Shown here: positions 15,383 to 25,648 of the stretch, one piece after another
Numbering within the stretch: the stretch's first letter is position 1
How the letters are laid out: each line of letters opens with the position of its first letter
NCBI RefSeq assembly: GCF_018967865.2
Contig: NZ_JAHLZY020000003.1
Location: 1 to 64,000, forward strand
DNA: 64,000 bases
Source of the DNA: Hymenobacter siberiensis
GTDB lineage: Bacteria > Bacteroidota > Bacteroidia > Cytophagales > Hymenobacteraceae
Direction: 5' to 3'
Notes under the pieces: model-generated
What the model was told of the DNA's origin: nothing
The model's database searches: none
The model's input: only the letters and a program-made list of their open reading frames with translations
Translations under genes and position numbers: made by a program

Positions 15383-17840
15383 CGTCGCTCTGGTGGCGAG
15401 TGTGCTGTCTTCATTTGCGGCCGTGGCCCAGCAGGCCAGCCTGCAGGGCCGGGTACGCGAAGCCACTACCGGCCAGCCCGTGGTGGGCTGCGAGGTGTAC
15501 GTGCGCGGCTCCCGGCAGATTGCCCGCACCGACTCGGCGGGCCTGTTTACGCTGGCCCGCCTCGCGCCCGGCCGCCAGCAATTGCAGTTTTCCTCCATCG
15601 GCCACGAGCCGCTGAAAACTGAAGTAGCGCTGCCCGCCGTCGGCAGCGTGCTGGATTTTACGCTGACGCGGCGCGACCAGCAGCTGCAGGAAGTGACGGT
15701 GCGGGTGCCGCAGGGCCGCTTCGGACCGCAGCGCCTGCGGGAGGTAGAGGGCACGGCCATCTTCGCGGCCAAAAAGTCCGACGTCATCGTGCCCGACAAC
15801 CTGGTGGCTAACCTGGCCACCAACAACGCCCGGCAGGTGTATGCCCGCGTGGCCGGCCTCAACATCTGGGAGAGCGACCAGGGTGGCCTGCAGCTCAGCA
15901 TCGGCGGCCGGGGGCTGGACCCCAACCGGACCAGCAACTTCAACGTGCGTCAGAACAACTACGACATCTCGGCTGATGCCCTGGGCTACCCCGAAAGCTA
16001 CTACACGCCGCCGGTGGAGGCCATCAAGCGCATTCAGTTGGTGCGCGGGGCGGCTTCGCTGCAGTACGGCACCCAGTTCGGGGGCCTGCTCAACTTTGAG
16101 CTGCGTGCCCCGGAACCGGACAAAACCGTGGCGGTGGTGTCGCGCCAGACGGTGGGCTCCTACGGCTTTTTCAATTCCTTCAATAGCGTGAGCGGCACGG
16201 TGAAGAAGCTCAGCTACTACACCTTCGTGCAGTACAAGCGCGGCGATGGCTGGCGCCCCAACGCCCACTTCGACTCGAAAACCGCTTATGCCGACCTGCG
16301 CTACCAGCTCACGGAAAACGTGAAAGTGGGCCTGCAGGTGACGCACATGGACTACCTGGCCCAGCAGCCGGGCGGCCTCTCCGATGCGCAGTTTGCCCGC
16401 AATGCCCGGCAGTCGAACCGGGAGCGCAACTGGTTTGCCGTGGACTGGAACCTGTTCAATGCCTCGGCCGACTGGAAGCTCACGCCCCGCTCCAACCTCA
16501 ACCTGACCACCTTCGGGCTGGTGGCCTCGCGCAAGTCCCTGGGCTACCGGCCCAACTTCGTGGAGCGCACCGACAACGACGCGCAGCAGCGTGAGCTCAT
16601 CAGCGGGGACTTCCGCAACCTTGGGGCCGAAGCCCGCTACCTGACCCGCTACGAGCTGGGTCCCTCGAAAAGTGGGGTGCTGCTGGTGGGCACGCGCCTC
16701 TACCGGGGCTACAACCATAGCCTGCAGGGCTTCGGCCCCGCGGGCCGCGGGGCCGACTTTCGCTTCGTGGAGCCCGTGGCCGCCCTGAGTACTCAAAATT
16801 CATCTTCTGATTACCGGTTTCCCAACTACAACGCGGCCGCTTTTCTCGAAAATATCTTCTACTTCGGTGAGAAGTTCTCGGTCACGCCGGGCCTGCGCGT
16901 GGAGTACATCCGCACCCGCGCCGAAGGCTCTTATAAAGTCATCGACCGGGATTTGGCCAACAACATTGACACCATCCGGCAGTACAGCCAGGTGCGCACT
17001 AGCCCGCGCGGCTTTGTGATTGGGGGCCTCGGCGTGAGCTACAAGCCGACGGAGCAGCGGGAGCTGTACGCCAACGTGTCGCAGAACTACCGCTCCATCA
17101 CGTTCTCCGACATGCAGATTGTCAACAACTCGCTGGTCATCGACCCCAACCTGCAGGACGAGCGCGGCTATTCGGCCGACCTGGGCCTGCGCGGCGAGCA
17201 GGGGCAGTGGCTGACCTACGATGTGAGCTTGTTTGCCCTGCTCTACAACAACCGCATTGGCGAGGTGCAGACCTACGATGCCAACAATGTACCCTTCCGC
17301 TACCGCAGCAACATTGGCCGGGCCCTGATTCTGGGCCTTGAGTCGTACGCTGAAGTAGATATGCTGCGCCTGCTGGCCCCCGAAGCCGGGCCCAGCCGCT
17401 GGCGCTGGTCCACCTTTGGCAACCTGGCCCTGATTCGTAGCCGCTACACTGCCAGCGACGACCAGGCCATCGTTGGCAACCAGGTGGAATTTGTGCCCGT
17501 AGTGAACCTGAAAACCGGCATGCAGGCGGGCTACGGTCCCTTCAAGGCATCGGTGCAATTTACATATTTAGCCAACCAGTTTTCCGAAGCCACCAACTCC
17601 CCCAATAGCCCGTACGTGGCCAATCCGGAGCGTAACTCGGCCGTGGTGGGCGTGATTCCGGCCTACCATATTCTGGATACTTCTGTATCCTGGGAGCGTC
17701 GCTGGCTCAAGCTCGAAGGCAGCGTCAACAACCTGGCCAACGCCATCTACTTCACCCGCCGCGCCACCGGCTACCCCGGCCCGGGCATCCTGCCCTCGGA
17801 CGGCCGCAGCTTCTTTCTGACGGCCGCCGTGAAGTGGTAA
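15363..17840 (+). CDS. TonB-dependent receptor, FecA-like, with carboxypeptidase-like N-terminal domain
   Basis: Outer-membrane receptor of 825 aa. A signal peptide ends at VAQQ (about residue 23). A carboxypeptidase-regulatory-like beta-sandwich follows (LQGRVREATTGQPVVGCEVY to about 105), then the plug (NIWESDQGGLQLSIGGRGLD; RGAASLQYGTQFGGLLNFEL) and a 22-strand barrel ending FFLTAAVKW. Plug motifs resemble ferric dicitrate receptors. The ATG at 15363 lies 20 bp inside the end of the HTTM gene, and the frame also extends further upstream without a signal peptide. It is the last gene of the operon. It should import a ferric chelate using TonB-ExbBD energy supplied from elsewhere. Confidence 0.92.
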   Translation: MRFPVYSVALVASVLSSFAAVAQQASLQGRVREATTGQPVVGCEVYVRGSRQIARTDSAGLFTLARLAPGRQQLQFSSIGHEPLKTEVALPAVGSVLDFTLTRRDQQLQEVTVRVPQGRFGPQRLREVEGTAIFAAKKSDVIVPDNLVANLATNNARQVYARVAGLNIWESDQGGLQLSIGGRGLDPNRTSNFNVRQNNYDISADALGYPESYYTPPVEAIKRIQLVRGAASLQYGTQFGGLLNFELRAPEPDKTVAVVSRQTVGSYGFFNSFNSVSGTVKKLSYYTFVQYKRGDGWRPNAHFDSKTAYADLRYQLTENVKVGLQVTHMDYLAQQPGGLSDAQFARNARQSNRERNWFAVDWNLFNASADWKLTPRSNLNLTTFGLVASRKSLGYRPNFVERTDNDAQQRELISGDFRNLGAEARYLTRYELGPSKSGVLLVGTRLYRGYNHSLQGFGPAGRGADFRFVEPVAALSTQNSSSDYRFPNYNAAAFLENIFYFGEKFSVTPGLRVEYIRTRAEGSYKVIDRDLANNIDTIRQYSQVRTSPRGFVIGGLGVSYKPTEQRELYANVSQNYRSITFSDMQIVNNSLVIDPNLQDERGYSADLGLRGEQGQWLTYDVSLFALLYNNRIGEVQTYDANNVPFRYRSNIGRALILGLESYAEVDMLRLLAPEAGPSRWRWSTFGNLALIRSRYTASDDQAIVGNQVEFVPVVNLKTGMQAGYGPFKASVQFTYLANQFSEATNSPNSPYVANPERNSAVVGVIPAYHILDTSVSWERRWLKLEGSVNNLANAIYFTRRATGYPGPGILPSDGRSFFLTAAVKW

Positions 17841-18772
17841 CCGGTGTCTTCGCGGGGGTAATCAGCCCTAACGCCCATGATACCAGCAACTATGTCGATG
17901 GACCGGATGCTGCGGGCATGGTCCCAGCTGCGTGGCTACTTCCGCAGCCGGCCCCAGTTTCCGGAAGCGGAGCTACTCGCCTTTGTCCAGGCGGTAGTAC
18001 CCGAAGTAACGGCCGCCTCCTGGCCGGCAGTCCGGCTGGGCCGCGTTGCTGCACCTGAATACGAATCCAGAGTAAGGCTTTGTCTAGCGTATTGTGGTGC
18101 GATGTAGCGGCCCGCCGCAACGCCTGCACGGTTCTCAACCCGTGGGTGCCACAACGCCCCCATTGGCCGAAACCACGGCAGTTAGCGTGGTGGCCAACCT
18201 GCCGTCTGACAGAGCCACGCTGAAGCGGCACTTCTGCAATGGGAAAGCCGATTTCCTGGTGCATTTGGTCAATATGAAACGGATTCTCAAATCTTGCCAA
18301 CTCAAGCAGCTGCTAAACAAAGTGCTTCCACGATTCCGCTCTCAGGTACGTATTGGCTCACGAGGACATTGATTCAAGAATTGAGTAGCGGCCTAACCTT
18401 AGGCGGTCGGACCGAAGCATACGCTTCCTTGTGCACTAGTATTTAAACACGCTTCGCGAGCTGGGCCGACAGTTTCCCACCGCTGTCCCGGCTCGTGCGA
18501 ACCGGCATGCTGTGGGCCGACCTGCTGCCCCCCCGCGCTACAGCTGCTGGGCCATTCGTTTGGTGAGTACACGCTCATAAAATATCGCTACGCCTGCGAG
18601 TGGGCCACGCACCACCGCAAAGTGCCGGCCCGTTTCCATATCTTATCCCGGTAAGGCCCGATACAGTAACCGATATTACCCAGCCGGTGGAGGCGGGCTG
18701 TGTAACGCGCAGTTAATTGGTTGAATTCATTGTAACATTACGGGATTAAATTTTACAGTTAACCCCGCAACC
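17841..18772. other. 930-bp stretch without an intact gene
   Basis: No gene can be supported. Around 18470-18655 one plus-strand frame reads plausibly (LLGHSFGEYTLIKYRYACEW to a TAA at 18653) and may be the tail of a lost gene, but I do not recognise it. The last 100 bp (18670-18772) are AT-rich and should hold the promoter of the metalloprotease gene. Confidence 0.4.
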
Positions 18773-21283
18773 ATGAAGATTTCACACCTGTTGCTGGCGG
18801 CCCTGCTGGCGGCTCCGGCGCTAAGCCAAGCCCAGGCCGGTAAACAGCCCGCGGCAGCCCCGTCCACTTCGATGGCTGCCATCACCAAAGGCCTGCAAAA
18901 ATTTGACGGTTACTTCCCCTTTTATTACGACGCGAAAACCGGCAAAATCCTGCTGGAAATTGGCCGGCTGGAGGAAGAGTTTCTTTATTTCGGCTCGCTG
19001 GCCAATGGTGTGGGCAATGGCATCGAGCGCGGCCAAAGCACCTCGGCCATCGCCAAGTTTGTGCGGGTGGGAGGTAAGGTGCTGCTGCTGGAACCCAACT
19101 ACGACTACCGCGCCACCACTGGCAGTGCCGACGAGCGGCGCGCCGTCGACAATGCCTTTGCGAAGTCGGTTATCTGGGGATTCGTGCCGCTGGCCAGCGA
19201 GGGCAACAAGGTCCTCATTGACCTGACGCCGTTTCTGGTGCGCGACAGCCAGAAAATTGGCGAGCGGCTAAGCAGCGGGGTGTTCTCGGGGCCCGGCGCT
19301 AGCCTGCTGACTCCCGGAGCCGGGGCGCGCCCGCCGGCTACCTACAAGCTCGATGAGTCGCGCTCAGCGGTATACCTGGAAAATACGCGCAACTTTCCCA
19401 AAAACACCGAATTTGAGGCGATGGCGACCTTCACCACAACAGGCAGCACCGGAGGGGGCGAGGATGGCGGCGCAAACCTGGCCCCCGACCCGGGCGCGGT
19501 GACAGTGCATTTTCATCAGGCGTTCGTGGAGCTGCCCGACAACGGGTTCCGGCGGCGGCCGTTTGACCCGCGCTCCGGCTTCTATCCATTCAGCTACCTC
19601 GATTTTTCGGTGCCCATGAGCCAGCCGCTGGCCCAACGTTTCATTAAACGCCACCGACTGCAAAAAAAGGACCCTACCGCCGCCCTGAGCGAGCCGGTGA
19701 AACCCATTGTGTATTATGTGGACCGCGGCGCGCCGGCCGACATCAAAAAAGCCCTCATTGAAGGCGGCTCTTGGTGGAACCAGGCGTTTGAGGCCGCTGG
19801 CTACACCAATGCCTTCCAGGTGCGGGAGCTGCCCGAGGGCGCCGACCCAATGGATATTCGCTACAACGTGGTGAACTGGATAAACCGCTCGGGCTCCCCA
19901 CGCGCGTTTTCATACGGCATCGCGTACACCGACCCGCGTACGGGTGAAATCATCAAGGGCGTGGTGTCGCTCGGAGCCGACCGGCACCGGCAGGACTACC
20001 TCATCGCCGAAGGCATGCTGCAGCCCTACACCGACGGCCAACCCGTGCCCGAGCAGATGCAGCAGCTGGCGCTGGCGCGCATCCGCCAGCTGTCGGCGCA
20101 CGAAATTGGCCATACGCTGGGCCTCGAGCACAACTTCACGGCCAGCATCATGGAGCGGGCCTCGGTGATGGATTACCCGTTTCCGCGTTTTCGCCTGCTG
20201 CCCGATGGCCGCATGGACGTGGCCGATGCCTACGCCACCGGTATTGGGGCCTGGGACAAGCGCGCCATCATGTGGGGCTACTCCGATTTTGCCCCCGGCA
20301 CCGACGAAACCTCGGCGCTGAGTGCCATTATGCAGGAAACCTTGCGCCAGGGCCACCGCTTCATTCCCGACATTGGCGGCTACGCCCACCCCAACGCCAA
20401 CCAGTGGGACGACGGCCCCGACCCCATCGCCCAGCTAACCAACCTGATGGCCCTGCGGCGGCACGTGCTGGATGGTTTTTCGGAGAAGGCCATTCGGGCC
20501 GGTGCACCGCTGGCCACGCTTGAGGAGGTGCTGGTACCCGTGTACCTGCTGCACCGCTACCAGGTAGAAGCCGTGGCCAAATCGCTGGGCGGCATGTATT
20601 TCACCCCCGCCCTGAAAGGCGACGGCCAGGTGCCTACCCGGCTCGTGGACCCGGCCGTGCAGCAGCGGGCGCTGGACGCCCTGCTGGCCACCATCAGCCC
20701 GGCTGCACTGCAGTTGCCCGAGGCGCTGATTGCTATGATTCCGCCCCGGCCCACGGGCTACCCCGGCTCCGTTGAAACCTTTGCGGGCTATACCGGCCCC
20801 ACGTTCGACCCACTGGCCGCCGCCGAAGCTGCCGCCGGCCCGCCCATTGCCGCGCTGCTGAACGCCGAGCGCGCCGCCCGGCTGATGGAGTACCGGGCCC
20901 GCGATGGCCGGCAGCCCGGCTTCGGACCGGTGGTGAAGCAGCTGCTGGCCCGAACCTGGCAGGCCGCCCCGGCCCCCGGCTACGCCGGCGCCCTGCAAAC
21001 CGTGGTGAACAACCTGACGCTGAAATACCTGCTGCAGCTGGCCGCCAGCCCCCGCGCCGCCGCCAGCGTACGCGGCGAAGCCCTGCTGCAAATCGACGAC
21101 CTGCAGCGCTGGATGCGCAGCCAGACCAAAAACGCCTCCCCCACACAAAAAGCCAACCTGCTGTTCGGCCTCGCCCAGATTGACCAGTTCTGGTCCGAGC
21201 CGGGCAAGTTCATCGCCCCGCCCACGGCCACCATGCCGCCCGGCGGCCCCATCGGCATGCCCGGGCTCAATTTCCTGGACTAA
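18773..21283 (+). CDS. Secreted zinc-dependent metzincin-type protease (DUF5117/DUF4953)
   Basis: Large exported protease of 836 aa. It has a signal peptide MKISHLLLAALLAAPALSQA, an N-terminal DUF5117-like beta-rich region (FDGYFPFYYDAKTGKILLEI), and a catalytic domain with the extended zinc motif HEIGHTLGLEHNF at about 443-455. That motif is HExxHxxGxxH as in metzincins, followed downstream by ASVMDYPFPR, a Met-turn candidate. A DUF4953-type C-terminal region reaches the end (MPPGGPIGMPGLNFLD). These proteins are common in Bacteroidota and their substrates are unknown. It appears monocistronic. The best candidate start is the ATG at 18773, which gives the signal peptide. Confidence 0.92.
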   Translation: MKISHLLLAALLAAPALSQAQAGKQPAAAPSTSMAAITKGLQKFDGYFPFYYDAKTGKILLEIGRLEEEFLYFGSLANGVGNGIERGQSTSAIAKFVRVGGKVLLLEPNYDYRATTGSADERRAVDNAFAKSVIWGFVPLASEGNKVLIDLTPFLVRDSQKIGERLSSGVFSGPGASLLTPGAGARPPATYKLDESRSAVYLENTRNFPKNTEFEAMATFTTTGSTGGGEDGGANLAPDPGAVTVHFHQAFVELPDNGFRRRPFDPRSGFYPFSYLDFSVPMSQPLAQRFIKRHRLQKKDPTAALSEPVKPIVYYVDRGAPADIKKALIEGGSWWNQAFEAAGYTNAFQVRELPEGADPMDIRYNVVNWINRSGSPRAFSYGIAYTDPRTGEIIKGVVSLGADRHRQDYLIAEGMLQPYTDGQPVPEQMQQLALARIRQLSAHEIGHTLGLEHNFTASIMERASVMDYPFPRFRLLPDGRMDVADAYATGIGAWDKRAIMWGYSDFAPGTDETSALSAIMQETLRQGHRFIPDIGGYAHPNANQWDDGPDPIAQLTNLMALRRHVLDGFSEKAIRAGAPLATLEEVLVPVYLLHRYQVEAVAKSLGGMYFTPALKGDGQVPTRLVDPAVQQRALDALLATISPAALQLPEALIAMIPPRPTGYPGSVETFAGYTGPTFDPLAAAEAAAGPPIAALLNAERAARLMEYRARDGRQPGFGPVVKQLLARTWQAAPAPGYAGALQTVVNNLTLKYLLQLAASPRAAASVRGEALLQIDDLQRWMRSQTKNASPTQKANLLFGLAQIDQFWSEPGKFIAPPTATMPPGGPIGMPGLNFLD

Positions 21284-21419
21284 GCCCGGGGTGGTCGATT
21301 TTCTTGCAGTTGATTCTGCTCGCTGCGCCTCTCGTTCAGGAGGGGGGGAGCTGCTTATAGATTTGTGTGGTTCTGTTACCCTCTGATGTTAGGCAGCAAG
21401 CCTTTCTCCCTTTCCACAG

Positions 21420-23033
21420 ATGGCCTTTCTGCCCTACCATCGTCTGTTAATCCTCTTCTTTTTCTTGCTGCGCCTTGTGGTTGCTACCGCGCAACCGCTG
21501 CAAACGGCCAGTGGTCTCACCTATCACCCCATCAGGACCATTAACCCGGCCGACCCGGACCTGGCCGATTTAGCATTTTTGAAACAGGCGATTGGCCCGG
21601 CGCGGGTGGTGTTTCTGGACCGGCCCTGGAGAAAGCCACCTCCTACCTGCTCGGCTACGAGCCAAATACCGGCAACTGGACCCAGGTGCTCGACGGCGTG
21701 CTGTTCCTAAAAACCGTGCACCCTCCCGTATTTATTGACCAGGCGCTGCCCCTCACCATGCGCGACTCCGTGCGGCTGGCCAAAACCAGCCGCGGCACCC
21801 TGGCGGCCGATGAGCGTAGTCGGGTAACGGTACGCACCGCCGGACCCAGCCCGGCCGCCGGCCAGCTGCGCGGCGTAGTGCTCGACCAGAAAACCCGGGC
21901 GGCGGTGCCCTTCGCCAGCGTGTACCTTAAGCAGCTAGGCGTGGGGCCTTACCACCAACATCAAGGGCGAGTTTGCACTGCCCCGCCCGGCCGTGCCCGC
22001 TGGTGGCTACCTGCCTGGGGTTTGGCCGGCAGGCCCTGGCCGTGGGTGCCCAGCCCTACCTGACGGTGCTACTGCCGCCGCAAGCTTACGCGCTGGCCGA
22101 AGTGACGGTAAAAGCCGAAAGTCTGGACCCGCGCAAAATCATGGCGCGCGTCATCCAGCGGCTGCCCCGGAACTACAAGCAGCAGGACTACGATGCCGAC
22201 GTGTACGCTTGCGGCTCGTCCACCAATTTCGACTCGCTGCTCTACGATGTGGAGTGTTTTAGCACGTTTTACGATGCCCAGGGCTACCGCTCGGCAGGCG
22301 GCGGAGCCTCGCGGCTGGAGGAAGTGAAATGGAACAAGGCCACGGGCCCGAGTAAGTTCTGGGGAGATTATCACTTCGCATACACTGGTTCCTTCACCAA
22401 CTTCTTCGATTTGGTGGATGAAAACCCGATGTTTCAGGCGCGTACCCTGAAAAAATATACGTACTCGCTGGCTTCTGTCATCCAGGACCAGGGCCGCGAA
22501 ACGCTGGTGATTGATTTTGTGGCTAAAAAGAATAACCACCGCACCACGGGCGACTACTTTGACCAGGGCTACACCGGCAAGCTGTACATCAACCGCGCCG
22601 ACTACGCCGTGACCCGCTGCGACGTGGAGTGACAACGCGACACGCTGCTGCTGAACAGTTTTGCCCGTAAGTACTTTGCCCGTGGCGGCACCGTGGCTCG
22701 GGGCTGGCACCAGCTGCACAGCGACTATCGCATCCGGCAAACCGTGACGTACCAGCAGCAGCAGCCCGGTGGTCCGTATTTTCTCGACCGCAGCGTGCAG
22801 ACCTGGATTGAAAAACACTGAGACCTGGCTACCGGTCAGCGCATGGAAAAGCTCTCGGTGCAGAGCCTGCAGTTTGCCAACATCCGCCCAGTGGCGTAGA
22901 AGTGCTGCCGGAGCGGCCGCCCATTGCCACCATGCTGCTCAAAGGCCAACCCTTCCACGAGGAGTTCTGGCGTACCCACCAGCGGCCCGACGGCGTAGTG
23001 GGTGCCCCGCAGGTGAAGGCCCCGGAATATTGA
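21420..23033 (+). pseudogene. Decayed chimera: erythromycin-esterase-like ends plus carboxypeptidase-regulatory-like protein
   Basis: A secreted gene in pieces. From the ATG at 21420 a signal peptide and PIRTINPADPDLADLAFLKQ match the start of erythromycin-esterase-like proteins. At about 21620 the frame jumps to their C-terminal end (LLGYEPNTGNWTQVLDGVLF), so the catalytic middle is deleted. A carboxypeptidase-regulatory-like domain follows (VLDQKTRAAVPFASVYLKQ), frameshifted near 21945-22010. Next is a Bacteroidota surface-protein body (RVIQRLPRNYKQQDYDADVY) with stops at 22630-22632 and 22819-22821, and a terminal remnant ELWRTHQRPDG-like near 22960-23030. At least four lesions make function very unlikely. 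It lies just upstream of an IS5 insertion. Confidence 0.8.
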
Positions 23034-23297
23034 GTAATTTGTTGATATTCAAGCTATTGTAAGAAGGTTTATTGATCCAATTATGCAGGAACACCAATGC
23101 TGCGGCTTCGAAGGCGAAATCAACGGTAGCACCGAAAAACCGAGCATCGCCGTTCAGGGCAAGGTAACGGCGGTGGGGGGCAGCTGGATGCGGCTAATAG
23201 CCCCAACGGTGGCGGGTTCCGCTTGTTTAGCCGTGTTCAATGGCTTGTCTGGTGAAATGGGGTCAGGCCTAAAATTCAAAATTTAAAACGAGGAAAG

Positions 23298-24149
23298 CTA
23301 GAGCGTGAGGACAATTGCTTTTGGTTATCTGCTTATTGCCTAGAACAAATTAAGGATTTAAGTATATGCGTCGTCATGAAATCACGGACCCCCAATGGGT
23401 GGCTATTGCCCCTCTGCTCTCGGGCAAAGTCACCGATTGCGGCGTAACCGCCAAGGATAATCGCCTTTTCTTCAACGCTATCGTGTGGATAATGCGCACC
23501 GGCTGCCCGTGGGCGGACCTGCCCGAACGTTTCGGCAAGCACAATTCTGTCTGCAAGCGCCTCTGCCGCCTGGCCCAAAAAGGCGTGTGGGAACGGGCGT
23601 TCGAGGCCCTGCAAGCCCCCGGGTTGGACGGGGTGATGCTCGATTCGACCGTTGTGCGGGCGCACCAGCATTCGGCCGGCCAAAAAAAGCACCGCCGACG
23701 CCGAGCGCTTGGGCCGCAGCCGTGGCGGTATCGGCACCAAAATCCACGCCTGCGTCGAGTCGCTGGGCAATGCCGTGCGCCTGATTGCCACCGGCGGGCA
23801 AGCCGGCGACAGCCCGCAGGCCCTGCCGCTGCTGGCGGACCTGGAGCCGGGCAAGGTGCTGGCCGACACGGCCTACGACAGCGATGAAACCCGCGCCTAT
23901 TGCGCCGAAAAGGGCATCGAAGCCGTCATTCCCAGCCACCCCGGCCGGACTCAACCCCTTCCGATGGACGAGGAAACCTACCGCGACCGCAACAAAGTCG
24001 AGCGCTTTTTTGGCCGCCTCAAGCAGTACCGCCGCCTGGCCACCCGCTACGAGAAAACCGTCGTCTCCTTCCTGGCCTTCTGGTATATTGGAGCAATGAT
24101 ATATTGACTTAGATAAATATATTATTACTAAATTGTCCTCACGCTCTAG
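23298..24149 (+). mobile_element. IS5-family insertion sequence (IS427-like), 852 bp with flanking target
   Basis: Inverted ends AGCGTGAGGACAATT occur at about 23302-23316 and, reversed, at 24131-24145. Both are bounded by CTAG, consistent with a short target duplication (CTAG, or TA within it). The interior encodes one transposase split over two overlapping frames. The element sits between the decayed chimera gene and the MFS transporter gene. Confidence 0.88.
23366..24107 (+). CDS. IS5-family transposase, two overlapping frames
   Basis: DDE transposase that acts on the element's ends. The upstream frame (23366-23887) begins with ITDPQWVAIAPLLSG, the N-terminal DUF4096-like domain, and reaches the first catalytic Asp in GVMLDSTVVRAHQHSAG. 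At the A7 run near 23689-23695 the correct frame switches by +1 (equivalent to -2). It continues as TADAERLGRSRGGIGTKIHA, then VLADTAYDSDETR (second Asp) and RNKVERFFGRLKQYRRLATRYEK (catalytic Glu). It ends at 24107. A split at an A-run is common in this family and may be programmed frameshifting, but a +1 shift is less usual than -1, so an indel is possible. Confidence 0.85.
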
Positions 24150-24342
24150 ACGGCCAGGGGAGTTGTTACCGTTGCTACGTTGTGCCTGCTGTAGCTGAGA
24201 TTTTATTGCTGGCTGAAGGCTGGTGAGATGGTATCTAGTGAGTACGGGGTATTTGGACGCGAAATGTCGCGTCTCTATATTCTTGGGTCAGTAACGAGAT
24301 TAGATTCTTGGTAAAAGATATAACTAGCTTTATATCAGGCTA

Positions 24343-25521
24343 TCAGGAGCCATGCTTGGCCGGCAGGCGGCTCAGGTAAAAGGCTACGACTAATGCTACA
24401 CCGGCCGCCAGCCCGAAGGCCCAGCCCGGCCCGGCCAACTGCCACACCGCACCGGTTCCTAAGCTGGCCACCAGCGCGGCCAGGCTGCCCAGGCCGCCGA
24501 AGGTGCCCAGGGCCGCGCCGGTATCGGCCGGTTCGCAGAGGTTGCTGACCCAGGCTTTGGCCACCCCTTCGGTACTGGCCGCATACACGCCGTAGAGGCC
24601 AAAAATGGCGGCAAATGTCCACCACTCGCGGGCCTGGGCCGCGCCGCTGTACACGGCGGCAAACAGCACCAGGCCGGCTACCAGCAGCCGGCGCGGGCCC
24701 AAGCGGTCGGCCAGGTAGCCCAGGGGCCAGGCCGCGGCTACGTACACGGCATTGTAGAGGATATAGAGGCCAATAACGCCCGCTTCGGATAGGCCCCGCT
24801 GGCGGGCCAGCAGCAGCAGGAAAGCGTCGGAGCTGTTGAAAAGGGCAAAGGCCACCAATGCGCCTACGACCCGTCGGTAGGCTGGCGGGGCCACCCGCCA
24901 GTAACTGAACACGGCCCAGAACGGCTGCACCGGGCGGCTAGACGGCACCGCGCGCCGCTCCCGCAGGAAAAACGTGAAGCCAATGGCCACCACCCCCGGT
25001 ATAAAGGCCAGCAGGAACAGCAGCCGGAACTGGCCGGGGCGGGCCGCCAGCCAGAGCAAGGCCGCCGTGGGGCCCAACACGGCCCCGAGCGTATCCATTG
25101 ACCGGTGGAACCCAAACACCTTGCCCTTGTTGGCCGGCGTGGTTTCGTTGGAGAGCAGCGCATCGCGGGGCCCGGTGCGCAGGCCTTTGCCCAGGCGGTC
25201 GAGGGTGCGGGCCAGAAATACCCACCACGGCGCGGCCAGCACCGCCAGCATGGGCTTGGTGAGCGCGCTGAGCCCGTAGCCCCACTGCACAAACGGTACC
25301 CGCCGGCCCATCCGGTCAGACCACTGGCCAAAGTAGCCTTTGCTCAGACCGGCCGTAGCTTCGGCCAGCCCTTCGAGCAGACCAATGAATAGCACCGAAA
25401 ACCCAATGCTTTGCAAGTACAGCGGCATCACCGGGTAAAGCATCTCGCTCGCCAAATCGGTGAACAGGCTAATGAGCGACAGCAGCCATACCGCGCGGGT
25501 CAGGTAAGCGAAACGAGGCAT
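24343..25521 (-). CDS. MFS transporter
   Basis: Major-facilitator permease of 392 aa with about 12 TM helices. It starts at the ATG at 25521 (MPRFAYLTRAVWLLSLISLF); a longer in-frame start exists but adds a polar tail. The signature between TM2 and TM3 reads GYFGQWSDRMGRRVPFVQWG. A second segment LARTLDRLGKGLRTGPRDAL and the cytoplasmic loop (TTPANKGKVFGFHRSMDTLG) resemble a group of MFS proteins annotated only as permeases, sometimes drug-efflux-like. The substrate is not predictable. It is flanked by IS5 and IS630 and stands alone, so recent acquisition is possible. Confidence 0.87.
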   Translation of the reverse strand: MPRFAYLTRAVWLLSLISLFTDLASEMLYPVMPLYLQSIGFSVLFIGLLEGLAEATAGLSKGYFGQWSDRMGRRVPFVQWGYGLSALTKPMLAVLAAPWWVFLARTLDRLGKGLRTGPRDALLSNETTPANKGKVFGFHRSMDTLGAVLGPTAALLWLAARPGQFRLLFLLAFIPGVVAIGFTFFLRERRAVPSSRPVQPFWAVFSYWRVAPPAYRRVVGALVAFALFNSSDAFLLLLARQRGLSEAGVIGLYILYNAVYVAAAWPLGYLADRLGPRRLLVAGLVLFAAVYSGAAQAREWWTFAAIFGLYGVYAASTEGVAKAWVSNLCEPADTGAALGTFGGLGSLAALVASLGTGAVWQLAGPGWAFGLAAGVALVVAFYLSRLPAKHGS

Positions 25522-25648
25522 AGGGTAGCGGTTAGGAATCCGTGATTCATGCTTGAGCAGCAGCAAAGCAGCCAGCTACACTTCCTCTACGGCGTTTCTG
25601 CGCTTGCCGGGCAGGAAATACGCGCCTTCGGCGACGAAGCGCTGAAGC

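Noticed and set aside
15411..16796. 461-codon minus-strand frame
   Set aside because: Antisense shadow of the TonB receptor gene; rich in His, Gly and Ala with no family motif.
18470..18655. Protein-like plus-strand tail (LLGHSFGEYTLIKYRY to TAA)
   Set aside because: No family recognised and no start or upstream continuity; noted only as a possible relic.
23083..23286. 67-codon frame upstream of the IS5 element
   Set aside because: No signal, domain or recognisable motif; too short to separate from chance.
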